Assembly: GCF_050003625.1 (NCBI RefSeq)
Contig: NC_134397.1
Location: 273,228,070-273,292,069 of the forward strand
Length of the DNA stretch: 64,000 nucleotides
Direction: 5' to 3'
Origin: Haematobia irritans
Taxonomy: Eukaryota > Arthropoda > Insecta > Diptera > Muscidae
The position numbers and the translations under genes were made by a program. The number at the start of each line of letters is the position of its first letter. Position 1 is the stretch's first letter. Positions 55,560-64,000 of the stretch are shown one piece after another. The notes beneath the pieces are model-generated. The model was not told the origin of the DNA. It ran no database searches and saw only the letters and a list, made by a program, of their open reading frames with translations.

Positions 55560-56090
55560 TTCCATTCTCGGCGAAGCGCCTTCTTGAGCTGATCGACACT
55601 TTTGCATTTTCCAGGATTGAGATCCAGAGATTTTGGTGGCCATTGTGCGGTAGAAATGAAGCGGGCGAATGTTCTGAGCACGATGGTACTGAGTCCTGTT
55701 GGGATGTCCATAATCTGCGGGGCTTGAGTTCTGGTGGCTAATCGAAGGTGTAAATTTTCAGTTGACTTTGACTTGTTCAAAAACTGCTCAATTTGGAAAG
55801 AATTCTCATCGGAAAAACCCAAATTTGATAAATGGCCTCTACAAGCAAAGCAACTTCTTGTGGGTACCTCTTGCACTTATGGATCTTCAATGGTCCAATC
55901 CAAGTTCATTTTTTAATATAAATTGCATAGGTTCTTGCAATATGTTCAGCTCTCGAGCAAGTTTTCTACCACTTTTCTACTCTTACGGCGTGGATTTCGA
56001 TCAAATTTGGTCTTCACTTTTCTGATAATTTCTAGTGTTGTTGCCGTTTCTGAAGTCCTTTTTTGGACGCGATGCTACTCTGTCAGTATA
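55560..56090 (-). pseudogene. maT-like (DD37D) transposase, longest relic
   Basis: Reading down the minus strand: KRQQH and PNLIEIHAVRVEKW (linker after the first helix-turn-helix), SRAEHIARTYAIYIKNELGL (second helix-turn-helix end) and GFSDENSFQIEQFLNKSK (first catalytic Asp). Then come ENLHLRLATRTQAP, FISTAQWPPKSLDLNP and KCKSVDQLKKALRREWNRI. The last 135 codons are open from 55876 to 55469. The segment with the second Asp (QDGAPAH) is deleted between TGLSTIVLRTF and ARFIS, and the residue after NP is Gly, not Asp. Stops occur upstream. Inactive. Confidence 0.75.
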
Positions 56091-56099
56091 ACGGTAACG

Positions 56100-56550
56100 G
56101 ACAATGGTACATGAAACCAAAGATTTATTCCCATTTAAATGCTGGAGGAATCCAACGATGGCCAACTGTATAGCACTTGTAGAAATCGGTATTCGAAACG
56201 GGTTTCTTGATCTCTGCGTAGTTCTTAGTCAAAGTAGTCACCCCAACATAAGCCGATTCCCTCATGTTATATTTGTTAATGACAATATTTGGAGTTTTGT
56301 GATTTTTTTTCTTTGATCCACCCCAACAATAATATTGTACCTCTCGCTACAATTGGAACAAATCATTCCATGGAGAGAAATATATTTCCTTGTGTTAACA
56401 TTACTATGGCGAAATGCTTGATTGTCTTCGCGATTAGTCAATGAATAATGATTTTAAATTTGCGGAAAAATTATAGTACACAATTACAATCGAATGTAAT
56501 GACTGGGTTCCTTTTTGAAACTTTAAAATTTACAATAGTTTTATAAACTG
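56100..56550. other. no recognised feature
   Basis: May include the eroded 5' end of the maT element. No inverted terminal repeat identified. Confidence 0.3.
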
Positions 56551-56900
56551 ACAAAATATTGTCGTGAGGTCAACGATTTTTTTACCGTAAAATACGAATG
56601 CTTATTTTGCTTAGCATAGAAGTCGTTTTGTCGTTATAGTTCAGTGATTAGACTTAAAACTGGATGTCTTTATACGAAAGAAAACTTAGTCAGAATAAGG
56701 TAAAGTTGGATTTAATAATTGTGAAAAATTTTAAAAATATATAAAATCATCTTTAAATTTGTTGACTTTTGTATCTGGACTACAAACAAAAATGCGTTCA
56801 AAAATAAGAGATCCCTTTGAAAGGCGCTTTTTATTTGCAATATATTATGCTATATTATCTGAAATCCAGTCAGAATTAGGAATCAGGAATATCCCTGATT
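56551..56900 (+). repeat. dispersed repeat D
   Basis: AATATTGTCGTGAGGTCAAC, TAAAATACGAATGCTTATTT, AGTGATTAGACTTAAAACTG and ATTTGTTGACTTTTGTATC follow the copy at 24928-25240 in order. Confidence 0.6.
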
Positions 56901-57016
56901 CTCACATTCCTGAGTGAAGTTTATATACTCCTAATTTTCTGTTTGCATTGAAACACTGAGTATTTCAGCGACAACCTCTTCACAACCAACACGCAGGAAA
57001 GAGACATGGTCACACT

Positions 57017-57545
57017 AAACATGTTTCAAAAGCAAAATGTTAGTTTTGGTTTATGACCATCTAACATGTTTGTTACAAACATGTTGTTTTCTAGGCAAAC
57101 ATATACAAGTTAAGATACGGGATCAAATATCTTCAAATATTTTTGCATATTTTTTTATTTTTCATTTTTTGCTTCCGTGCAATCTTTACCACACGCGCGA
57201 CCCGAATTGTGGAATTGAAAAACAAAAGCTTCAAGTTACACTATTCTGCAAACACTAAGTCAGCAGTGTAAAATTTTAATTTAACATATTTAGATTTGTC
57301 AGCAGTTATGCTTGCTTCTTAAAAGATAGCTTTAGGTTATACTAGGGCACTTGTAAGTTGCCAATGGGCAGTAACGGGTGAAAATAAAAATTATATTTTT
57401 TTAACAAAAAAACAACCAAATGTTATAATTTACATACTTACCGAAATCAGATACACAATTTTCGAGAAAATAACATGGTTGCGACAAACATGTTCCATGT
57501 TCACCATCCAAAAATAACATTTTGGTCTTGAAACATTTTTTGGTG
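57017..57545. mobile_element. foldback element with ~85-bp imperfect arms
   Basis: The left arm AACATGTTTCAAAAGCAAAA...AACATGTTTGTTACAAACAT (57017-57100) is matched, inverted, by 57460-57545 (complement AAATGTTTCAAGACCAAAAT...AACATGTTTGTCGCAACCAT). The centre (~360 bp) contains no protein. A MITE or foldback element; no clear target duplication seen. Confidence 0.55.
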
Positions 57546-57635
57546 GTGGTCATATTCCTTCTCTGGGTGAAGTTCTCATCGTCAACAGCCACGTTCCTTC
57601 CAATAACTGAAAAATAACTTACCTGGTTCCAAGAA

Positions 57636-58120
57636 TTTTTATACCATCACGTTACATTCTTTAATAATGGCACTATCGTCCTGAAATTCGGTACAGAGTC
57701 GTTTTTTATTTGCAGCCAGTTCAAGTTCGAAGATCACATATACGAACCGCGTCCTATAAAACCGACCCCCCCGATTTGGGATCGTGGGCTTCCATGAACC
57801 GTAGTTATTATTCCATTTGCCAGAAATTGGAAAAGTAACTTTGGACCACAAATAGATGTACCTCACATGGTGTGAATCTATCCCGAATCTCCCGATTTGA
57901 CTTCTTGGGTTTCTAGAAAATCTAGAGAAATTTTTTGGGTCATTAAGACCTGTGTCAAATTTAGTTTTTATCGGCTCTGCATTTAATAAAGCATCCATAT
58001 AGAGCGTACTCATCCCATATAATTCCAATGAACCCAGAATCTAATGTAGTCTCCATATGTAGAAACTTTAAATTTAACTTCGGGAAGAGTACCATTTGAT
58101 GCGATCTTTTTTTTCTTAAA
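57636..58120 (+). mobile_element. HINE family R fragment
   Basis: CCCCCCGATTTGGGATCGTG, GGCTTCCATGAACCGTAG, CAGAAATTGGAAAAGTAAC and CTCCCGATTTGACTTCTTGG follow R monomers at 37740-38180. Both ends are missing. Strongly diverged. Confidence 0.6.
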
Positions 58121-58219
58121 TTCCAACTGAAATTCTATATATTTTCAAATTTCTTTTAAATTTAGGTTTTGCCTGTTTGATACTGGAAAACAGGCACGAA
58201 ACGGCCACTTTTAATATTA

Positions 58220-58432
58220 TTAATATTTTGTCGCATATCCTTTAGCAGATATTACAGCTTCTAGTCTCTTTGGTATTGAAAACACACGATTTTTGCAAAT
58301 TTGAGGATCCCTATTGATCCATGCTTCCAAAGTAGATGCCTTGAGCTCCTGGACATTTGAATGCCTCTTTTGGAAAAATGTTCGTCCAATTTCGTGCCAA
58401 ACTTGCTGGATAATATTGAGATTTTGTATAAT
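58220..58432 (-). pseudogene. Tc1-like transposase C-terminus
   Basis: A clean minus-strand frame of about 70 codons (NLNIIQQVWHEIGRTFF, TLEAWINRDPQICKNRVFSI, PKRLEAVISAKGYATKY, stop at 58220) fits the end of Tc1-family transposases (S/MPRRLEAVIxAKGxxTKY). Everything upstream, including the catalytic residues, is cut off where the sequence leads into the Penelope unit at about 58440. Confidence 0.7.
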
Positions 58433-58608
58433 AATTATAAATTATCTCTATTTTTCACATATATATCATAAATTTTCCAATTGATAATTGTTGATAAAAA
58501 CGAGCTCGAGGTCTGGATGATTAATTTTTTATTTATTCAATATTTCGTCTTTTCATTGAAAGACTTCATCGGGAAAATTTTTCTGCGTATACAAATAGAA
58601 AAGAAAAT

Positions 58609-59185
58609 CAACAACAGCAAAGTACAGCCAGCCAAAGAGAAGCAAAAATTTTGTTACAAATCGGTCGTGTATATTTCAAAATTACACGAAAGATTCAGTA
58701 ATGCCAATTTCATTGACAAGAGTAACTTCGCAATAGCCCCGAAAACTAATAATACACTACAAAAACTATTTACTAATCTAAAACCAAAAATTGACGACAT
58801 GGATAAATCCAATTTAATATACGAAATAAAGTGCAATGGGAACGAAAAAGACGTGTGTGACAAGGTTTACGTAGGAACTACAAAAAATAAATTAAAAACT
58901 CGTTTATCAGGCCACAAATCAGATCTGAAACACCGTTTGCAGAGACCTATGCAAAAAACAGCATTATCAACCCACTGTGCAGGAGAACACCATCACCCAG
59001 ATTTGGAGAGAGCGCGTGTGTTACAGTGTGAGAGTAATTACAACAAGAGACTAACACTGGAGATGTTGCACATTCTCAATACACCAACACAGAAGCGAAT
59101 AAACTATAAGACAGACACTGACAATTTGGCGCAAAGCTACAGAAATCTCATTAGAAAAAGCAAAGCGCAGCAGAGTAAGCGTTAG
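58609..59185 (+). CDS. Penelope-type GIY-YIG endonuclease domain, 5'-truncated
   Basis: About 192 codons open to TAA-like stop at 59185. The frame extends back to an ATG at 58481, but that part lies in the inverted-repeat arm and is not protein-like. Motifs: NTLQKLFTNLKPKIDDMDKS (linker typical of Penelope), LIYEIKC...C, VYVGTTKNKLKTRLSGHKSD (YVG half with the catalytic Arg), THCAGEHHHPD (His-rich segment) and RLTLEMLHIL (Glu of GIY-YIG nucleases). In intact elements this domain nicks target DNA for reverse transcription. Here it is separated from the reverse transcriptase, with no stop or shift in the remaining domain. Expression is unlikely. Confidence 0.8.
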
Positions 59186-59341
59186 TAATGCAACAGACAC
59201 CGTCGTTAGCTATTTACTCTACAGTTGGTGTATTAATTTTTGTTCTTTTCGTGAGTGTTTTTAATGTAACATGCAATTTGTACGTATTTAAATGTATTGT
59301 GTATATATTTTCTTTTCTATTTGTATACGCAGAAAAATTTT

Positions 59342-59380
59342 CCCGATGAAGTCTTTCAATGAAAAGACGAAATATTGAAT
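59342..59380 (+). ncRNA. degenerate hammerhead-like motif in Penelope repeat
   Basis: CCGATGA (59343-59349), then a 6-bp helix GTCTTT/AAAGAC (59351-59356, 59363-59368), then GAAA (59369-59372). This resembles the CUGANGA - stem II - GAAA core of hammerhead ribozymes, which Penelope-like repeats are known to carry. Two departures: C for the conserved U at the second core base and an extra A before stem II. The flanks AATTTT and AAAATT could form stem I. A mirror copy is on the minus strand in the other arm. Activity doubtful. Confidence 0.4.
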
Positions 59381-59494
59381 AAATAAAAAATTAATCATCC
59401 AGACCTCGAGCTCGTTTTTATCAACAATTATCAATTGGAAAATCTATATACAGGTCGAATATAATAAAAACATCCATAATATATCATAAATTTT

Positions 59495-60884
59495 AATTTG
59501 AAGTTGCACACGTCCGGTTAGACGTGTGAGTCACTGTATATCGCCTAATCACATCTCTTGTCAAAGACATGTCCATCCTGAATAACAACGATGAAAGTCA
59601 ACTAATCAACTGCCATGTTTCCCCTGGTAATGATATGACCCATACTTTAGATTGATTTCATCCATCTTTTGAGCGTTCCTAATGCATCCACCCGCGTCTG
59701 TATTCCAAAATCATAAACTTAAAGCTGTTTTAGGAAAATCTGAATCAATGTGTGTACAATTTTCAAGACCAGTATGTACATGGTATTGTGTATAAATGTG
59801 ACAGTGTACATAGAATACCTCGTGTCTCCTAACAGCCCTAGGATATATAGGAGTGCTCTAGTAGGGATATGCTACAAAATCCCTCTCACAATGAAATCAC
59901 TATCACACAGCACAACTATGATTTATAGCAATATAGATTTATATTCCAAATGCCACGAGAGAAAATAACCAACACACTCCCCCATCCAGCATAGAAGATC
60001 AATTGAAGAATATGATGTGCATAAAGAAATCAAATACGTAACGAGTCAAAAGGGAATAACATTGGAGCAAATGAAAAATAATCCAAAATTATATTCCACC
60101 TTTCTTAACCGGTATACATCAGATGCTCGTACATAAATACATTCCCATGGATATCACTTCAACGATTATGAATAACAACATGAATAAAAGCTTACACCAG
60201 CCAAAATAGACTGCAGCTTCTTCTCACAGTTCATTGCAAATTGTGAAGTTTATGATTCACGTTTCACAATCGACGCGGGGGTTCCTCCACCTACCCACCC
60301 CATGTACATTAACAATGTTGAACGAATGTAAAAACCATATTTGGAGCATAACATGCCAACGAACGAACCATACCGGAAATGGCGAATGGAATACAAACGA
60401 TTTACTAATGTGTGTTTGGGGAATCCTTAGAATAATGTTATGCACTTATTAAGACATTATGCGCGATTTCAACTTCAAACTCACATGCAAACGCCAAAGA
60501 CTCATGATCTCAATATCCGTTTTTCGGGAGAACAACGAAAACAAAAGCGACTAAAGACCGGAAAGAGTCTAAAGCAACAAAGCGGAACATTTGTTTAAAT
60601 TTTAATTTATTTGATTTATGAAAGAGAATTATGACCATAAAAACACATTCATCCTTACATTTTGTTTGATTTGTTATTGTTGAATGTTTGCTTGATGTAG
60701 CAACAGATCCTTAGGGATGAATAGCAAATAGGATTGAATCGTTTTTCTTTGAATGTAAAACTCCATTAGCAGGATGATTCGCATCATGTTTTAAAGGAAA
60801 AATTTCCAAAAAAATTCTGTTAAAGTATGATGTTTATTTGGGTTAGGCCAGAAGAAGTATAGCGTATCTGGTCAGGGATATAAA
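59495..60884. other. no recognised feature
   Basis: Unique-looking DNA with 60-72 codon frames at 59750-60452, none recognised. No shared repeats until the minisatellite. Confidence 0.3.
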
Positions 60885-61925
60885 AACGTACCAAAAATTT
60901 CTATAGAAAATTTTGTCAACATTGTATGTCTAATAAAAATTTTGCCAAAATTTTATTTCTATAGGAAATTGTGTAAAAATTTTATTTCTATAGGAAATTG
61001 TGTAAACATTTTATTTCTATAGAAAATTTTGTCAAAATTTTATTTCTAATGAAAATTTTGTCAACATTTTATTTCTAATGAAAATTTTGTGAAAATGTTA
61101 TTTCTATAAAAAATTTTGTCAAAATTTTATTTCTATTTTACGAAGATTTTATTTCTATAGAAAATTTTGCAAAAACTTTGTTTCCATAGAAAAATTTGCC
61201 ACAATTTTATTTCTATGGAAAATTTTCTCAAAATTTTATTTCTATAAAAACATTTTGTCAAAATTTTATTTCTGTAGGAAATTGTGTAAAAACTTTTTTT
61301 CCATAGAAAATTTTGACCAAAATTTATTTATATAGAAAATTTTGCCAAAATTTTATTTCTATAGAAATTTTTTTATTTCTGTTTGAAAATTTTATTTCTA
61401 TAGAAAATTTTATATCTATAGAAAATTTTGCCAAAATTTTATTTCTATAGAAAAATTTGCCACAATTTTATTTCTATGGAAACTTTTGTCAAAATTTTTG
61501 TTCTATAAAAAAATTTTGTCAAAATTTTATTTCTGTAGGAAATTGTGTAAAAACTTTATTTCTATAGAAAATTTTGCCAAAATTTTATTTCTATAGAAAA
61601 TCTTGCCAAAATTTTATTTCTCTAGAAAATTTTGCCACAATTTTATTTCTATGGAAACTTTTCTCAAAATTTTATTTCTATAAAAACATTTTGTCAAAAT
61701 TTTATTTCTGTAGGAAATTGTGTAAAAACTTTTTTCGATAGAAAATTTTTTTTATTTCTATGGAAAATTTTGTCAAAATTTTATTTCTATAGGAAATTGT
61801 GTAAAAATTGTATGTTTATATAACATTTTGCCAAGATGTTATATCTATAGAAAATTTTGCAAAAATTTTATTTCTAAAGAAAATTTTTTCCAAAATTTTA
61901 TTTCTATTGAAAATTTTGTAAAAAA
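60885..61925 (-). repeat. 29-bp minisatellite array, reverse orientation
   Basis: TTTTATTTCTATAGAAAATT-type units, about 35 copies, with variants AAATTGTGTAAAAA and TTTGCCACAATTTTATTTC. A block of several units recurs (61195-61290 and 61635-61730), a higher-order duplication of about 440 bp. It ends abruptly at a HINE Q fragment at about 61930. Confidence 0.85.
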
Positions 61926-61929
61926 TTAT

Positions 61930-63165
61930 TTCATAAAGTATATATATTCTGGTCGTGGTGAAATTCTGAGTCGATCTAAGCATCTCCGCCCGCCCGTCTG
62001 TTTAAATCACGCTAACTTCTGAACGAAACAAGCTATCGGCTTGAAACTTGGCACAAGTAGTTGCTATTGATGTAGGTCAGATGGTATTGCAAATGGGCGA
62101 TATCGCTCCACTTTTACATATAACCCCCATATAAACGGACCCTCAGATTCGGTTTGCGGAGCCTCTAAGAGAAGAATATTTCATCCGATCCGGCTGAAAT
62201 TTGGTACGTGGTGTAAGTAACTTATATGGTCTCTAAAACCATGCCAAAATTGGTCCATATAGGTCCATAATTATATATAGCCCCCATATAAACCGATTCC
62301 CAGATTTGGCTTGCGGAGCCTGTATGAGAAGCAAATTTCATCCGATCCGGCTGAAATTTGGTACAAGGTGTAAGTATATGGTCTCTAACAACTATGGTCC
62401 ACACCGGCCCATAATTGTATATAACCCCCATATAAACCGATCCCCCGATTTGGCTTTCGGAGCCTCTAAGAGAAGCAAATTTCATCCGATCCAGCTGAAA
62501 TTTGATACATAGTGTTGGTATATGGTCTCTAATGACCATGCAAAAATTGGTCGAAATCGGTCCATAATTATATATATCCCCCATATAAACCGATCCCCAG
62601 ATTTGACCTCCGGAGCCCCTTGGAAGAGCAAAATGTATCCGATTGGGTTGAAATTTGGTACGTGATGTTAGTATATGGTATCAAACAACCATGCAGGAAT
62701 TTGTTCATATCAGTGCATAGTTATATAGCCCCCATAAAAACCTATCGCCAGATTTGACCTCCGGTGCCTTTTTGAGAAGCAAAATTCATCCGATCTGGTT
62801 GAAATTTGGTACTTGATTTTACAATATGATATTTAACAACCATGCCAAAAGTGGTCCATATCAGTCCATAATCATATATAGCCCCCATATAAACCGGAGG
62901 AGCAAATTTCATCCGAGTCAGTTGAAATTTGGTACATTGTGCTAGTATATGGCCGTTAACAAACATGCCTAACTAGGTCCATATCGGTCTATACTTATAT
63001 ATAGCCCTCGGATAAATCGATCCCCAATCACAGAAAAATTGGTCCATATCAAGTTCATAATTGTACATACCCCCATATAAGCGATCCCCATATTTCAATT
63101 CTGGCTCTCTACGTACTTACCGATACATACCTTATTTGTCTAATATATACCACGTATAAAATTTT
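61930..63165 (+). mobile_element. HINE family Q, both ends missing
   Basis: Starts inside Q (CATAAAGTATATATATTCTG), with GAGTCGATCTAAGCATCTCC, a degenerate GTCY block (CGCCCGCCCGTCTG), many monomers and the GTCTAATATATACCACGTAT segment near the 3' end. It stops before the 3' hairpin. Same order as 53290-54660. Confidence 0.8.
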
Positions 63166-63169
63166 CGTG

Positions 63170-64000
63170 AAATTTTTTTCTGGGTACAGAAGAAATACAT
63201 CAAAATTAATTACATCAATTAGCTGCAGTTGATGAATTTTTGCCAGATTATTCTTGTACTTTTTACCCCAATTTGGAAAATAATAATGAAAGAATAATAA
63301 CGATTTATAAATCCCAAATCTAGTGTTTATTTGGTGTCAAATACAATATATTGAAATGCTGAACAAAAATTCAGTATTTTAAAGATCACATGAAGTGTAT
63401 ACAAATATATATTCTTTTTCTAACACTTTAATTTTTTAATTGTCCAATAACCTTGTCTTTTCAAAAAATAGGATTATACTCGAATTATTACACAAAGCCA
63501 AAAATACAAATTTTCCTAATTGCTTTGTTGCCATTCCCAACAGCTTCAATGCTTAAAGGATAAACTCGTAATTATGGCACTTACTTTGAATTTCTTTGAC
63601 CTTTTCGAAACATTTGTAAGATATTTTCAATAACCGAATTAATTTAATTAATTAGATAAAATTACCCACGTCCATTTACACAGCAAAAAACCGTGCATTT
63701 AATGGGTTTCTTTCGATTTAAAAGAAGCCTTTGTGAATGTTGTGTAAACAAGACACTAGAAGCTTGTATTGCCTTTATCACCCCTCTCCCATACGACCAA
63801 CATTTTAATAATAAAATTGAGCAAACAAATACAAATAATAAGCGCACGTAATAAACATTACACAATTGAAGATATGAATGAATAAACAAACACACCCACA
63901 CACGCCCCCATATGCAGTTCAGAGATAATCTCTTTAATGGTGTGAGAGGCATGGTCATGGGAGAATCCATGTTAGTTTGGAGCAAGTGGAAAATCATAGA
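63170..64000. other. no recognised feature
   Basis: AT-rich DNA. A 111-codon minus-strand frame at 63662-63997 resembles nothing I know and runs to the window edge, so it might be part of something outside. CA-rich run near 63890-63905. Confidence 0.3.

Larger units (their letters stand above)
58472..59443 (+). mobile_element. Penelope-like unit between perfect 137-bp inverted repeats
   Basis: Arms 58472-58608 and 59307-59443 are exact reverse complements (137 of 137 as read), around 698 bp that encode a GIY-YIG endonuclease domain. Penelope-like retroelements are known for terminal repeats that can be inverted and for a C-terminal GIY-YIG endonuclease. The reverse transcriptase is missing, so this is a 5'-truncated copy. 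A direct repeat ATATATCATAAATTTT occurs at 58461-58476 and 59479-59494, overlapping the left arm edge. Confidence 0.8.

Noticed and set aside
58481..58608. Start of the Penelope protein at the ATG 58481
   Set aside because: The ATG lies in the inverted-repeat arm; the translation there is not protein-like, and the real gene is 5'-truncated.
63662..63997. 111-codon minus-strand frame at the window edge
   Set aside because: Unrecognisable, Cys/Leu/Phe-rich, and truncated by the window; kept only as unannotated DNA.

Overview
The window looks like intergenic or intronic DNA from a higher fly, most likely a calyptrate or muscid such as Haematobia, Stomoxys or Musca. It is AT-rich, has no long host open reading frame, and is packed with dipteran transposon families. 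The species hints are two mariner copies whose termini and protein are close to Himar1 (irritans subfamily, first described from the horn fly), and many DINE-1/mini-me type Helentron-associated elements (HINEs) carrying (GTCY)n blocks, tandem monomers and a GC hairpin near the 3' end. The species cannot be fixed from this sequence alone.

Layout. 0.6-4.4 kb: HINE families P and Q. 4.4-7.6 kb: a CCCAGC-ended MITE and maT transposase relics. 7.65-12.0 kb: two Himar-like mariners and a DD41D transposase element that abuts one of them. 12.7-16.6 kb: a tRNA-headed SINE, a second-subfamily mariner relic, a HINE piece and a DD37E transposase pseudogene. 18.2-20.7 kb: a 29-bp minisatellite. 22-25 kb: more relics and another array of the same minisatellite. 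26.8-32.3 kb: a three-level nest, X inside F inside HINE R. 32.8-35.2 kb: HINE P holding a 516-bp MITE and a second F. 36.6-39.1 kb: SINE inside HINE inside MITE. 39.4-41.5 kb: tandem HINE P. 41.5-43.4 kb: a hAT transposase relic split by two insertions with perfect target duplications. 45-54.9 kb: MITEs, SINE, HINE P and Q. 55-63.2 kb: minisatellites, maT and Tc1 relics, and a Penelope-like GIY-YIG unit enclosed by perfect 137-bp inverted repeats.

The only host-gene candidate is a small, low-confidence two-exon model on the minus strand at 50.84-51.52 kb, with a consensus splice donor and a GAGA-type tract upstream. Nearly every other open frame is a transposase fragment or a translation of tandem repeats.

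No functional pathway is encoded. What the window records well is order of insertion. Target duplications (TA, 8 bp, 9 bp, 13 bp) and interrupted partners let many insertions be dated relative to one another. Coordinates of relic edges are approximate; edges with target duplications are exact as read.
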